64,000 nucleotides of DNA from an uncultured Prochlorococcus sp. (GCA_902518475.1 CABYGI010000003.1:1-64000); one strand, 5' to 3'. Counted from the stretch's first letter, positions 11,599-21,435 are shown. The notes: generated by a model from the letters alone, not told the origin. Made by a program: numbers and translations.

Positions 11599-13038
11599 AT
11601 GGCAGAAAGATTTAGTCAAAAAAATCTAAGAGTAAGACCAAGTTCCGATGAAGAGAAAATTGTAACAAATGCAAAAAAACACTTCGAGAAAACTTTGGTT
11701 GAGATATCAGGCGAGTTAGTGGGTAGCGTTGCGGCACTAGAACACCCAACAAAAAATAAAAAATTAAATTATGGAGAAATTTTCTTAAGAGACAACGTTC
11801 CTGTAATGATTTACCTCATTACCCAAAAAAGGTACGAAATTGTCAAAAAGTTTCTAAGTGTATGCCTTGAGTTACAAAGCGCTAATTACCAAACACGTGG
11901 CGTATTTCCTACAAGTTTCGTTGAAGAGAATGGAAAGCTCATTGGAGACTATGGTCAGAGATCAATAGGGAGGATTACCTCAGCAGATGCAAGTTTATGG
12001 TGGCCCATTTTATGTTGGTATTATGTCAACAAAAGTGGCGATTATGCCTTTGGAAAAAGTCAAAGCGTTCAAAGAGGTATTCAACTACTACTAGATCTAG
12101 TTCTACATCCAACCTTTGAGGGTACTCCAGTACTTTTTGTTCCAGACTGCGCATTTATGATTGATAGACCTATGGATGTATGGGGAGCACCTTTAGAAGT
12201 TGAAGTTTTACTTCATGGATGTTTAAAAAGTTGCATTAGGTTAATGGAATTAAGCAGAGCAGATCATGTTAGTAGACTTTTAGACCAAAGACTTATTCTT
12301 ACAAATCAATGGGTTAAGGATTTAGGAAGTTTTCTTTTAAAGCACTATTGGGTTACCAGCCAAACAATGCAAATCCTTAGAAGGAGGCCAACTGAGCAGT
12401 ATGGTGATGATCAACACTTCAATGAATTTAACGTTCAACCTCAAGTAGTCCCCTCATGGCTACAAGATTGGTTAGAGAATAGAGGTGGTTACTTAATAGG
12501 AAATATTAGGACAGGAAGACCTGACTTTAGATTTTACAGTTTAGGTAATTCTCTGGCATGTATGTTCGGAGTTCTGCCTCCTGAAGAACAAAGAGCTTTA
12601 TTTAGATTAGTTTCACATAACAGACAGCATTTGATGGCTCAAATGCCCATGAGAATTTGTCATCCTCATATGGATGTCGAAGAGTGGCAAAATAAAACTG
12701 GATCAGATCCAAAGAATTGGCCTTGGAGCTACCATAACGGTGGTCATTGGCCAAGTTTACTTTGGTTTTTTGGTGCAGCCGTTCTATTGCATCAAAAAAA
12801 TTACGGTTCTGATGATGTGATTCTCATGGAAGAAATGAAATCTTTAATAGAGGAATCTTATTGGTGTCAGCTAAATCAATTACCTAAGCAAGAATGGGCA
12901 GAATATTTTGATGGGCCTACAGGTACTTGGGTTGGTCAACAATCAAGAACTTATCAAACCTGGACAATTGTTGGATTTTTATTGATGAATCATTTTCTAA
13001 GGAATGAGTACAATGATCTGGATATGTTTAAAATTTAA
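11599..13038 (+). CDS. GH100-type glycoside hydrolase (neutral invertase-like)
   Basis: A 479-residue protein matching the neutral/alkaline invertase family (GH100, alpha/alpha toroid), which splits sucrose in the cytoplasm. Family-like segments include NYGEIFLRDNVPV (about 57-69, with Asp65), GDYGQRSIGRITSADASLWW (about 116-135), and DCAFMIDRPMDVWGAPLEVE. The last region replaces the motif I recall from plant and cyanobacterial invertases (MIDRRMG followed by PxEIQ), so the substrate may not be sucrose. There is no signal peptide. It starts with ATG at 11599; petD is convergent, three bases away. Confidence 0.75.
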   Translation: MAERFSQKNLRVRPSSDEEKIVTNAKKHFEKTLVEISGELVGSVAALEHPTKNKKLNYGEIFLRDNVPVMIYLITQKRYEIVKKFLSVCLELQSANYQTRGVFPTSFVEENGKLIGDYGQRSIGRITSADASLWWPILCWYYVNKSGDYAFGKSQSVQRGIQLLLDLVLHPTFEGTPVLFVPDCAFMIDRPMDVWGAPLEVEVLLHGCLKSCIRLMELSRADHVSRLLDQRLILTNQWVKDLGSFLLKHYWVTSQTMQILRRRPTEQYGDDQHFNEFNVQPQVVPSWLQDWLENRGGYLIGNIRTGRPDFRFYSLGNSLACMFGVLPPEEQRALFRLVSHNRQHLMAQMPMRICHPHMDVEEWQNKTGSDPKNWPWSYHNGGHWPSLLWFFGAAVLLHQKNYGSDDVILMEEMKSLIEESYWCQLNQLPKQEWAEYFDGPTGTWVGQQSRTYQTWTIVGFLLMNHFLRNEYNDLDMFKI

Positions 13039-13041
13039 AGC

Positions 13042-13524
13042 TTAGAATAAACCTAGGGTAAGTGATTTATCAATTGGCAAACAAGCCCCAATACCAAGAT
13101 ATATTGTAAGAAAAGTTCCGAATAAGAAAACTGACATTGCTATCGGTCTTCTAAATGGATTAGAAAATTTATTAACGTTTTCGATAAAAGGAAGAATCAT
13201 TAAACCAAGTGGGATTAATGTTTGAAGTGCAATGCCCAAAAGTTTATTGGGAACTACCCTAAGTATCTGAAAAACAGGATATAGGTACCACTCAGGGAGT
13301 ATCTCCAAGGGTGTGGCGAATGGATTAGCTTTATCTCCCAACATTGCAGGATCAAGAACTGCTAGTCCAACTACGCAAGCAATAGTTCCTAATATTACTA
13401 CAGGGAAAATATACAGTAAATCATTTGGCCAAGCAGGCTCACCATAATAATTATGACCCATACCTTTAGCTAACTTTGCTCTTAATTTTGGATCAGATAG
13501 ATCTGGTTTTTTTAACGTTGACAT
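13042..13524 (-). CDS. petD: cytochrome b6f complex subunit IV (PetD)
   Basis: 160 residues, the usual length. PetD forms, with cytochrome b6, the quinol-oxidising core of the b6f complex in the thylakoid. The start [21 protein letters not shown], the Qo-site [13 protein letters not shown] and three membrane helices are all visible. It lies 33 bases downstream of petB on the same strand, the standard petBD operon, and is convergent with the GH100 gene. Confidence 0.98.
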
Positions 13525-13557
13525 ATGAAAAACTAATAATGATTTTAGTATAAGAGT

Positions 13558-14214
13558 TTATAAAGGACCTGAAATACCCTGTTTACGAATCATTAAAAAA
13601 TGCATCAGCATGAAAACTGCTAATGACCATGGCAGGACAAAAGTATGAAGACTATAAAATCTGGTTAAAGTAGATTGGCCAACACTTTCACCACCTCTAA
13701 GTAATTCAACCATAAAGTCACCTATTACTGGTATGGCGGCAGGAACACCTGAAACAATCTTAACTGCCCAATAACCTACCTGATCCCAAGGTAGAGAATA
13801 TCCTGTAACTCCAAAAGCGACAGTAATAACTGCCATTACAACGCCTGTAACCCAAGTTAATTCTCTTGGCCTTTTAAAACCTCCTGTAAGATAAACCCTA
13901 AAGACATGAAGGATTAACATCAAAACCATCATTGATGCACTCCATCTATGCACAGATCTTATTAACCATCCAAAACTTACATCGGTCATTAAATAACTGA
14001 CTGAACTATAAGCTTGTGTAACTGTTGGCTTATAGTAAAAAGTCATTGCAAAACCTGTTGCAAATTGAATTAAGAAGCATACTAAAGTTATGCCTCCCAA
14101 ACAATAAAATATATTAACGTGAGGGGGTACGTACTTGGAAGTTACGTCGTCAGTTATGTCTTGGATTTCAAGCCTTTCTTGAAACCAATCATAAACAGAT
14201 GAGGAATTCGCCAT
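13558..14214 (-). CDS. petB: cytochrome b6 (PetB)
   Basis: 218 residues with four membrane helices. Haem-ligand histidines lie in [13 protein letters not shown] and [20 protein letters not shown], and again in the C-terminal SLHTFVLPW and [15 protein letters not shown]. Cys in [11 protein letters not shown] near the N-terminus matches the covalent haem c' site region. It is the first gene of petBD and is divergent from ctpA across a 70-base gap that must hold both promoters. Confidence 0.98.
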   Translation of the reverse strand: MANSSSVYDWFQERLEIQDITDDVTSKYVPPHVNIFYCLGGITLVCFLIQFATGFAMTFYYKPTVTQAYSSVSYLMTDVSFGWLIRSVHRWSASMMVLMLILHVFRVYLTGGFKRPRELTWVTGVVMAVITVAFGVTGYSLPWDQVGYWAVKIVSGVPAAIPVIGDFMVELLRGGESVGQSTLTRFYSLHTFVLPWSLAVFMLMHFLMIRKQGISGPL

Positions 14215-14284
14215 CCAAAAAAAATTAGCTTTGATATAAAGAGCTTACTTAAAATTCTTATACTTGGTGTTAACACTTAACCCA

Positions 14285-15571
14285 ATGAATTCATCTTTTA
14301 ACAAACTTTTAACATTCAAAACTGTTATCGCTGCATCAATGATCATAGTTTTTTCTTTCAATTTTTTATTGATTGAAAGTGTGGATGCTCTTAGTGATAG
14401 CAGGCAATTAGTCCTTGACGCTTGGACCTTGGTAAACGAAGGTTTTTATGATCCAGAAAAGTTTGATGAAATCCAATGGAAAAGAATTAGACAAAAAACA
14501 TTACAGAAACAAATTGAAACAAGTGAAGAGGCTTATTCCGCAATTGAAGACATGTTAAGACCTCTAGATGATCCCTACACGAGAGTTTTACGCCCAAAAG
14601 ATTATGAACTACTGAAATCAAGTAATTTTGGTAGTGAAATTAATGGTGTTGGGCTCCAATTAGGAGAAGATGATGATAATAAAGTAAAAGTTATCTCTAC
14701 TCTTGGGGGGTCGCCAGCTGAAGAAGCTGGGATAGTAAGCGGGGACTTGTTAGAGACAGTGGACGGAATCTCTGCAGAAAAACTAGGGCTTGCAAGTACT
14801 GCCTCAAAGTTAAGAGGTGAATCAGGTACAAAAGTTTTAGTTGAAGTATCTTCGAAATCAGGAGAAATTAGGGAAGTTGATCTAGAGAGGAGATCAGTAG
14901 ATCTAAGACCAGTTAGAACGAAAAGATTAAGAGACGATTCCCATACAATAGGATATTTGAGGATAACTCAATTCAGCGAAAGTGTTCCCAAAAAAGTTGA
15001 AGAGGCACTTCAAGAGTTAAAAGAAAAAGAGGTTGAGGGCTTGATCTTGGATCTTAGAAATAATTCAGGGGGACTAGTAAGCTCAGGTATAGCAGTTGCA
15101 GACTCATTACTGAGTGAGAAGCCTATAGTCGAGACAAAAGATAGAAATGGAATAAAAGATGCAATTATTTCCCAAAAAGAAACATCTTTTGATGGACCAA
15201 TGGTGACTTTAGTAAATAAAGGTACTGCAAGTGCTAGTGAAATACTTGCTGGTTCTTTACAAGATAATGAGAGATCTATTCTAATGGGAGAACAAACGTA
15301 TGGGAAAGGTTTAATTCAATCCCTAAAAAGCTTGGGAGAAGATAGTGGTATTGCTATCACAGTTGCTAGTTACTTAACCCCAAAAGGTAATAATATACAA
15401 GGCCAAGGTATGACTCCTAACAAATTACTTGATCTCCCGGATGCAAGTGATTATGGAAATACTGACGATAAATGGGTGAAGAATGCAGAATTATTTATAG
15501 GGTCGCTTCTTGAGAAAGAAGAAGTTTCAGTTCAAACTATTGAATTAAGCAATGAAGAAACTAAATCTTGA
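14285..15571 (+). CDS. ctpA: carboxyl-terminal processing protease (CtpA-type)
   Basis: With the ATG at 14285 (TTG 14264 and GTG 14267 are upstream alternatives) the protein has 428 residues. A hydrophobic N-terminal segment (VIAASMIIVFSFNFLL) serves as the signal for export to the lumen. A PDZ domain is at about 115-200 and a peptidase S41 domain follows, with the Ser316 (TASASE) and Lys341 (YGKG) dyad. CtpA in cyanobacteria cleaves the D1 precursor C-terminus so that the manganese cluster can assemble. It is followed at 35 bases by an HD protein and then minCDE. Confidence 0.93.
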   Translation: MNSSFNKLLTFKTVIAASMIIVFSFNFLLIESVDALSDSRQLVLDAWTLVNEGFYDPEKFDEIQWKRIRQKTLQKQIETSEEAYSAIEDMLRPLDDPYTRVLRPKDYELLKSSNFGSEINGVGLQLGEDDDNKVKVISTLGGSPAEEAGIVSGDLLETVDGISAEKLGLASTASKLRGESGTKVLVEVSSKSGEIREVDLERRSVDLRPVRTKRLRDDSHTIGYLRITQFSESVPKKVEEALQELKEKEVEGLILDLRNNSGGLVSSGIAVADSLLSEKPIVETKDRNGIKDAIISQKETSFDGPMVTLVNKGTASASEILAGSLQDNERSILMGEQTYGKGLIQSLKSLGEDSGIAITVASYLTPKGNNIQGQGMTPNKLLDLPDASDYGNTDDKWVKNAELFIGSLLEKEEVSVQTIELSNEETKS

Positions 15572-15605
15572 AATAGCTAAAGATTGAAAAAAAATCTTAA
15601 AAAAA

Positions 15606-16862
15606 ATGAGTATTAAAAGAATTTTTCATGACCCAATTCATAAAGAAATAACATTTAATTCAGGAAAGCCGGAAGAATTAATGATTTTGGAATTAATTGA
15701 TACAGTTGCTTTTCAAAGACTAAGAAGAATAAAACAACTAGGAGCGGCATCATTACTTTTTCATGGTGCAGAATCCAGTAGATTTACTCACTCAATTGGT
15801 GTTTTTTGTATAGCTAGAAAAATTTATAAGAAATTAATTGAGAGTAAATCTTCATTTTGTGAAAATAAATTTGTTCTTTATGGAGCAGCTCTACTACATG
15901 ATTTAGGTCATGGACCTTTAAGCCATACCAGTGAAACAATATTCAAGCATGATCACGAACAATGGTCTGAAAACTTAGTTAAAAATTACTCTCCAATAAA
16001 TTCAATACTCAAAAAGTATGACAACGAATTACCGAGAAAAATTGGTGAATTATTTCAATCAAAACAACTATTTTCAAAACCTTTAAAAACATTGATAAGT
16101 AGTGAAATAGATTGCGATCGTCTAGATTATCTTTTACGAGATAGTTACAACACAGGTACTAATTATGGCTTGGTTGATTTAGAGAGAATAATTTCAGCTC
16201 TTACCTTTTCACCTGATGGAAATATTGGAATCAAGCCAAAAGGAGTTATCGCTATTGAGCATTTCCTTGTACTAAGAAACTTGATGTACAAAACAATCTA
16301 CAATCACAGGATAAACGAAATATCAACATGGATTCTGGAAAAAATAATAGACACAATACAAAATAATCTTGAAAAGAAAATTTGGTTAGACCATTCTCTA
16401 CATAAATGGATTTTTTCACCTTCAAAGGTTGATTTTGATGATTTTATAAGAAATGATGATGTAACCTTTTACTATCATTTGATTAGGTGGAAAGATGAAT
16501 CTTTTGAGCCACTTTCTACACTATGCAAAATGTTTATTGACAGAGATTTATTAAAGGCATCAGACATAAGTTTTTTAAGTAAGGTTAATAGATTAAAAAT
16601 ACTTGCATTTGCAACAAAAATATGTGAAAAAAATAGTTATGATCCAAAAATTTTTTGCGGGATTAAGGAAAGGTCTTTTAAAGGTTTTCAATCTAACAAT
16701 GCACTAAAAATATGGGACGGTACTTATCAAACCGCATTAGAAAATAGTTCTGCTTTAATAAAAACTTTAATGAGATCTGAGGAAAGCTCTTTTATTATTT
16801 ATCCAGGTATGATGGAAAATGAAATAAAAAATGAAATTTCATTAATAAAAAACAATTCCTAG
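15606..16862 (+). CDS. HD-domain phosphohydrolase (dNTPase/SAMHD1-like)
   Basis: 418 residues. The N-terminal HD domain is complete: FQRLRRIKQLG, FTHSIGVF (first His), ALLHDLGHGPLSHTSE (His-Asp pair) and EIDCDRLDYLLRDS (last Asp, about 176-182). This pattern fits the YdhJ/SAMHD1-like branch, which often hydrolyses dNTPs; the activity here is inferred. The C-terminal half is an uncharacterised helical region. It sits between ctpA and minC, 10 bases before minC, suggesting one operon with the division genes. Confidence 0.85.
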   Translation: MSIKRIFHDPIHKEITFNSGKPEELMILELIDTVAFQRLRRIKQLGAASLLFHGAESSRFTHSIGVFCIARKIYKKLIESKSSFCENKFVLYGAALLHDLGHGPLSHTSETIFKHDHEQWSENLVKNYSPINSILKKYDNELPRKIGELFQSKQLFSKPLKTLISSEIDCDRLDYLLRDSYNTGTNYGLVDLERIISALTFSPDGNIGIKPKGVIAIEHFLVLRNLMYKTIYNHRINEISTWILEKIIDTIQNNLEKKIWLDHSLHKWIFSPSKVDFDDFIRNDDVTFYYHLIRWKDESFEPLSTLCKMFIDRDLLKASDISFLSKVNRLKILAFATKICEKNSYDPKIFCGIKERSFKGFQSNNALKIWDGTYQTALENSSALIKTLMRSEESSFIIYPGMMENEIKNEISLIKNNS

Positions 16863-16872
16863 ATCTAAGTCA

Positions 16873-17535
16873 ATGGAAATCGTTTTAAAAAACACTAAAA
16901 GTAAATATTTAGAAATTTTTTCTTTATCAGATTTAGATAATATCAATGAAACTTTCAAAAGACTTTCTTTCATCGAGGGACCAATTGAAGCAAAAATTTT
17001 CGCAGTCAATGAGTCAATAAATTCTCATCAACTATCAAAATTTAAAAATTATTTTGACAAAATTAATATTTGTTCATTATGTATTTTCTCAAATAATAGA
17101 GATACAATATTGAGTGGAAAGTCTTTAAAAATAGATTCAGTTTTTATTAAAGAGCAAGAGATTAAAAATAAGTTACTGCTATTCAATCCAAAAAAGAAAG
17201 ACGATATTCTTCACAATGGAACAGTACGATCGGGTGAGAGAATATCTTCAAATGGTAACTTATGTATTATTGGAGACGTCAATCCAGGAGCAATAGTTTC
17301 CGCCACGAAAAATATTTACGTTTGGGGCAAATTACTAGGGATCGCATTTGCAGGAAAAAGTGGAAAAAAACACGCCTCTATTGCATCACTTTATCTAAAC
17401 CCTTTACAATTAAGAATTGCTGATTTGATAGCTATTGGACCAAAGGATAAACCCAAAAATTGTTGTCCAGAAATTGCGGTAATAGACAAACAAACGATAA
17501 TTATCAAACCACACCTAATCGAAAGTAAAAATTAA
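16873..17535 (+). CDS. minC: septum site-determining protein MinC
   Basis: 220 residues. The C-terminal beta-helix is clear: NGTVRSGERISSNGNLCIIGDVNPGA and IYVWGKLLGIAFAGKSG are the MinC signature. The N-terminal half, which would bind FtsZ, is poorly conserved, as usual. MinC with MinD blocks FtsZ ring formation away from mid-cell. It is followed by minD and minE on the same strand. Confidence 0.93.
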   Translation: MEIVLKNTKSKYLEIFSLSDLDNINETFKRLSFIEGPIEAKIFAVNESINSHQLSKFKNYFDKINICSLCIFSNNRDTILSGKSLKIDSVFIKEQEIKNKLLLFNPKKKDDILHNGTVRSGERISSNGNLCIIGDVNPGAIVSATKNIYVWGKLLGIAFAGKSGKKHASIASLYLNPLQLRIADLIAIGPKDKPKNCCPEIAVIDKQTIIIKPHLIESKN

Positions 17536-17646
17536 TCAATCATTTGCAATAAATTAATTCAAACTAGCTAAATTTAAGAATTACTTAATCTTTAAAATAT
17601 TTCACTTTCTGAAAGTGGCTTTATTATTTGGAAAATCTTTAAAATC

Positions 17647-18462
17647 GTGGGGAAGAATACTCGCACTATATTAATTTGTTCAGGCAAAGGAGGGGTTGGT
17701 AAAACAACTTTAACCGCAAACCTAGGCATAGCACTTGCTAATAGCGGAGCAACAACTGCTGTATTGGATGCTGATTTTGGCTTAAGAAATTTAGATCTTC
17801 TTCTAGGATTAGAAAATCGCATCATTTACACGGCTCAAGATGTTTTAGACAAGAATTGTCGACTTGACCAAGCATTAGTTAGGCATAAAAAAGAACCTAA
17901 TCTTGCTCTTCTACCTGCTGGAGATCCAAGGATGTTGGATTGGATGAAGCCCGAAGATATGAAAAAAATTAGTGAGCTACTTAGTGAAAACTTTGATTTT
18001 GTATTAGTAGATTGTCCTGCTGGTGTAGAAGATGGATTTAAAAATGCTCTTGCAGCCTGCAAAGAAGCTATTGTTGTTACTAACCCAGAATTATCCGCAG
18101 TGCGGGATGCGGATAGAGTAATAGGGATTCTTAATACTTCAGATATTGAGCCTATTCAACTTGTAATCAACAGAGTTCGCCCTAACATGATGGCAAGTCA
18201 AGAAATGTTATCTACCGAAGATGTTCAAGGAATCCTTTCTTTGCCTTTGTTAGGTATTGTTTTAGAAGATGAACAAGTAATAATAAGTACAAATAGAGGT
18301 GAGCCACTGACACTTTCAGATGGTAGGTCACCTGCCAAAAAATGTTATTTGAATGTTTCCCAAAGACTTACAAATAAAGATGTACCAATTATCGATCCAA
18401 AAAAAGAAGGCAAAAGTCTTAAAGATAAATTCATGAGATTAATGCAAACAAAGGTTTTTTAA
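17647..18462 (+). CDS. minD: septum site-determining ATPase MinD
   Basis: 271 residues, starting with GTG at 17647. The deviant Walker A motif GKGGVGKTT lies near residues 14-22; switch I/II segments [11 protein letters not shown] and [11 protein letters not shown] are present. The C-terminus ([14 protein letters not shown]) fits the amphipathic membrane-targeting helix. MinD binds the membrane with ATP, recruits MinC, and is driven off by MinE. The stop is directly followed by minE (one base between). Confidence 0.98.
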   Translation: MGKNTRTILICSGKGGVGKTTLTANLGIALANSGATTAVLDADFGLRNLDLLLGLENRIIYTAQDVLDKNCRLDQALVRHKKEPNLALLPAGDPRMLDWMKPEDMKKISELLSENFDFVLVDCPAGVEDGFKNALAACKEAIVVTNPELSAVRDADRVIGILNTSDIEPIQLVINRVRPNMMASQEMLSTEDVQGILSLPLLGIVLEDEQVIISTNRGEPLTLSDGRSPAKKCYLNVSQRLTNKDVPIIDPKKEGKSLKDKFMRLMQTKVF

Positions 18463-18463
18463 A

Positions 18464-18790
18464 ATGATGACTCTCAGAGATCTTATAAATAAATTACTAG
18501 GCAGAGAAACGTCTAGTGCAAATACAGCTAGAGAAAGATTACAACTTGTACTTGCTCATGACAGAGTTGACATGAGTTCCTTAACAACTGATCTTTTAGA
18601 TAAAATGAGGAAAGAAATTCTTGATGTTGTTGCTAAATATGTTGAAATCGATTTTGAGGAGGTGGCAGTAAGTTTAGAGACTGAGGATCGAATGACCGCA
18701 TTAGTCGCCAATTTACCAATCAAAAGAACTATTTCAGGAGAAATAAAATTCAAAAAAACTGATAAAGCCAATAAAGATATCAAAAAGTAA
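18464..18790 (+). CDS. minE: cell division topological specificity factor MinE
   Basis: 108 residues, with ATG codons at 18464 and 18467 both usable. The anti-MinCD region ([21 protein letters not shown]) and the topological-specificity domain ([17 protein letters not shown]) are both visible. MinE stimulates MinD ATPase activity and sets the Min gradient. It follows minD with a one-base gap, so translation is probably coupled. Confidence 0.97.
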   Translation: MMTLRDLINKLLGRETSSANTARERLQLVLAHDRVDMSSLTTDLLDKMRKEILDVVAKYVEIDFEEVAVSLETEDRMTALVANLPIKRTISGEIKFKKTDKANKDIKK

Positions 18791-18855
18791 TAAATTTAAA
18801 AAAAGCTAAAAAAATACTGAAAATTGACCCTCCCTAATTGTAAGATGGAAAGATT

Positions 18856-18927
18856 GCCGGCTTAGCTCAGCGGTAGAGCAGCGCTTTTGTAAAGCGAAGG
18901 TCATCAGTTCAAATCTGTTAGCCGGCA
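18856..18927 (+). tRNA. tRNA-Thr (anticodon TGT)
   Basis: 72 bases. The acceptor stem GCCGGCT pairs with AGCCGGC, discriminator A. The anticodon loop TTTGTAA gives TGT; the first pair of the anticodon stem appears as a G-A mismatch. The T arm has AGTTCAAAT. CCA is not encoded. Confidence 0.95.
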
Positions 18928-18938
18928 TTTTAATTTAC

Positions 18939-19106
18939 TTAATTCTGTTTAATATTCTTTACTGAAAATAAGAAGATTAATCCTATCAGAGCAATGATAG
19001 GAAAAAGTTTTATTTCCAGAACATACTTTAAAAAAGATGCAAGAGGCTCAAATACCCAATAAGTAAAAAATTGAATTAATAAAATAAAAAATAATAATAA
19101 AATCAT
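18939..19106 (-). CDS. small two-helix membrane protein, coupled to tsaC (55 aa)
   Basis: The minus-strand ATG at 19106 lies two bases after the tsaC stop (TAA-TA-ATG), so the two are probably translationally coupled. The 55 residues form two hydrophobic helices (LLLFFILLIQFFTYWVF and PIIALIGLIFLFSV) with a short Glu/Lys loop and a basic tail (KNIKQN). No family is recognised. The coupling, the clean hydrophobic pattern and the lack of another use of this space support a real gene. Confidence 0.6.
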   Translation of the reverse strand: MILLLFFILLIQFFTYWVFEPLASFLKYVLEIKLFPIIALIGLIFLFSVKNIKQN

Positions 19107-19108
19107 TA

Positions 19109-19687
19109 TTACAACTCCCTAACAAATACTTCTCCTTGTCTAATCAGCCTCCAATCTCCAGTTTTCTTCCAAAATATAATAGTACTAGCTTTTCCACTTA
19201 TTTTCCCCCAAGGAAGAGGTCCCAAAATCTTTATAGAAGGAAAGTCTAAAGCAATACCATCAACTGTAATTGATCCTTTAAAACCTGAAATATTTGCACT
19301 TGAAGTTAACAATGGTCCTGTTTCTCTCATAAGAGATTGAGCCATATATGAATTTGGAATTCTCAACCCAAGAGAAAGATCATTGCTTGTGAGAATTGTA
19401 GTCTGCTTTTTAGATGCAGGGATAACCATAGTTAGAGCTCCAGGCCAATATTTTGAAGCTATATTTTCGTAATCTTCTTTAGCTGATTCGTGAACATAAT
19501 CAATTAATTGTTTATGTTCTGATCCCATAAGAATTAAGGGTTTCTCTCTATCTCTTTTTTTGAACTCATAAATAATATTTGAAAATTTTGGCAAGCACCC
19601 AATCGCAGGTAATGTATCTGTTGGGAAAATTATAGGTAAACCACTTTTAAGAGTCTTTAAAGCGGATTTGCAGTCTACTAAATTCAT
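19109..19687 (-). CDS. tsaC: Sua5/YrdC/YciO-type threonylcarbamoyl-AMP synthase
   Basis: 192 residues of the YrdC fold. Family motifs are visible: FPTDTLPAIG near residue 21, KKRDREKPL (ATP/threonine-binding region), and a late LRIPNS followed by LLTSSANISG. The enzyme makes threonylcarbamoyl-AMP for the t6A37 modification of ANN-reading tRNAs. At 192 residues it is the short TsaC type without the Sua5 extra domain. It is downstream of prmC (23 bases) in a minus-strand operon of translation-related genes. Confidence 0.87.
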   Translation of the reverse strand: MNLVDCKSALKTLKSGLPIIFPTDTLPAIGCLPKFSNIIYEFKKRDREKPLILMGSEHKQLIDYVHESAKEDYENIASKYWPGALTMVIPASKKQTTILTSNDLSLGLRIPNSYMAQSLMRETGPLLTSSANISGFKGSITVDGIALDFPSIKILGPLPWGKISGKASTIIFWKKTGDWRLIRQGEVFVREL

Positions 19688-19710
19688 TAAGATTATGAAC
19701 CTCTAATAAT

Positions 19711-20580
19711 TTATTTATATCTTCCAATGGTAAACCTACCAATACCTGAAAGATCTTTCACAATTTCTATTGATGTAAATTTATTTTTAATAAGAAGTTG
19801 TTTTACTTTTTCGCTTTGATCAAAATGATTCTCTAAAATTATCCAGCCCTTCTCTTTTAAAAATAATGGTGCTTTTTTTATTATTTCCCTAATGTGTTTT
19901 AAACCATCTTCGCCGCCTAACAAAGCAAGTTTAGGTTCGAAATTTTTAACTTCTTTGGGTAATTTCTCATAAGTATCTTTAGGAATATATGGCGGGTTTG
20001 AAATAGCAAGGTCTAGTTTTCCTTTGAAGTTTTCAAGAGGTGACCACCAATTTCCACAATAAAATTTTAAATTTGATTGCTTGGAAGAATTTATGTAATT
20101 TTTGGTAGCTATTTCTAATGCGTCTAGATCTATATCAGTTGCCACTCCGTCGCTAAATGGATAAGCCAATGCCAACGCAATACTTACAGCGCCTGATCCA
20201 GTTCCTAATTCAGCAAAAAGTAATTTCTCTGACTTCCTTCGAAATAAATTGAAGACAATATCTACTATGAGCTCTGTCTCTGGTCTGGGAATAAGTACTT
20301 TGTTTGTAACTTTTAATTTTAAGTCCCTCCAATAAGTTATTCCACAAAGGTATTGAATTGGGCAAGATCTTAATAAGTGATCATCCCAAACTGATTCTAA
20401 ATATTCTAAATTTTTTTTTAAATGTAAAATTCCGCCAGGATTTATTGTTATCGAATTTATATCACTTCTCGATACACCGCCCATGCAGTCAAGTAAAACA
20501 GCAAAAGTTTGTTGATCGCCTCCTTTAGAAAGTTGCTTTTGTCTCCAAAGTAAAAATTCTTCTACTGTAATGCCAAGCAT
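19711..20580 (-). CDS. prmC: peptide chain release factor N5-glutamine methyltransferase (PrmC/HemK)
   Basis: 289 residues. The SAM-binding ELGTGSG is at 124-130 and the glutamine-amide methylation motif NPPYIP at 195-200; IPRPETE (97-102) is the family signature. The enzyme methylates the GGQ glutamine of RF1/RF2. It is the first gene of a minus-strand run prmC-tsaC-55-aa ORF; psbM lies just upstream on the same strand. Confidence 0.96.
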   Translation of the reverse strand: MLGITVEEFLLWRQKQLSKGGDQQTFAVLLDCMGGVSRSDINSITINPGGILHLKKNLEYLESVWDDHLLRSCPIQYLCGITYWRDLKLKVTNKVLIPRPETELIVDIVFNLFRRKSEKLLFAELGTGSGAVSIALALAYPFSDGVATDIDLDALEIATKNYINSSKQSNLKFYCGNWWSPLENFKGKLDLAISNPPYIPKDTYEKLPKEVKNFEPKLALLGGEDGLKHIREIIKKAPLFLKEKGWIILENHFDQSEKVKQLLIKNKFTSIEIVKDLSGIGRFTIGRYK

Positions 20581-20591
20581 TTAAGAGTGGA

Positions 20592-20744
20592 TTAGCGTTT
20601 TGGGCCAAGCCTCCCTTTACTAGAATCAGAGTAGAAGCTTGATTTTTCTCCGTCCTGGGTAGAGATAAATAAACCTATGAGGAATATTGTTGGCACCCCT
20701 ACAAACAAAAGACTAGCTACGAATCCAAAGTTAGTTGTTTCCAT
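20592..20744 (-). CDS. psbM: photosystem II reaction centre protein PsbM
   Basis: A 50-residue protein with one membrane helix. It starts METTNFGFVASLLFVGVPT and continues IFLIGLFISTQDGEKSS, a recognised picocyanobacterial PsbM. PsbM lies at the PSII dimer interface. ATG at 20744, TAA at 20592-20594, 11 bases before prmC on the same strand. The C-terminal tail (YSDSSKGRLGPKR) is longer than in freshwater species. Confidence 0.93.
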   Translation of the reverse strand: METTNFGFVASLLFVGVPTIFLIGLFISTQDGEKSSFYSDSSKGRLGPKR

Positions 20745-20850
20745 TTAATTAGATAGTTCTATACTTAGTAATTAAGACTATAGACATATAACTTGAAATA
20801 AAGTGGAAAAATAAACAAATATTATAAACTGATTAACAGTCTTAAACAAT

Positions 20851-21213
20851 TTAGCGTGATAATTTTTTATTTTCACTAATCTTTTTTAGTTCTTCTAAAT
20901 TTGAGGGAGGGGATTGTGGTTTTGTTAAAATTACTGCCGATGACTTTATCAATGTTTGGCATGCGAGTCGCCAATTTTCTGGTCTATTTTTAAGTTTTTC
21001 TTCTTCAACAGGTGTAAGAGGGCTCAAAGAATTTTTGTTTCCACCTTCAACTGAAATAAAGCAAGTACTGCATTGTCCAGCACCTCCACAATTTCCCAAA
21101 ATACCTTTTAGTCCATAAAGCTGTAAATTCTCTTTCATTACGAGTTCTCTTAAATTTTCACCGGGATTACATTGAACCTCTAAGTCCTCACGAATAAATC
21201 TGATAGTTGCCAT
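20851..21213 (-). CDS. 2Fe-2S ferredoxin
   Basis: 120 residues of the plant-type/adrenodoxin-like ferredoxin fold. Cluster ligands appear in GNCGGAGQCSTC (C-x5-C-x2-C) and in the later ACQTL. The C-terminus adds a polar tail after the fold. A small electron carrier divergent from psbB is a typical picocyanobacterial arrangement, but its partner is not shown by sequence. It is not the major photosynthetic PetF by spacing of the cysteines. Confidence 0.9.
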   Translation of the reverse strand: MATIRFIREDLEVQCNPGENLRELVMKENLQLYGLKGILGNCGGAGQCSTCFISVEGGNKNSLSPLTPVEEEKLKNRPENWRLACQTLIKSSAVILTKPQSPPSNLEELKKISENKKLSR

Positions 21214-21435
21214 TTTTTTAGTTATTTTTCTTATTTTGGCGTTTTACTTTGAGAATTGTGACCAAAATATTAACAGTTTTTAGCTAAAAATTTCTTGTAA
21301 ACTAGGTTCTGCCAATGGATTTGCCCAATTTTTGCAATAAAATAAATTTATTTACAAAAATCCCTCAAAGACTAAAAAACCCTTACTATCGTGATGTTTA
21401 GCTGTTTATGCAGCATAGTTACTAGAAATTAACCG

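Noticed and set aside
17592-18783. Antisense ORFs opposite minD and minE
   Set aside because: They mirror the Min genes' codon bias and have no homology or start context of their own.
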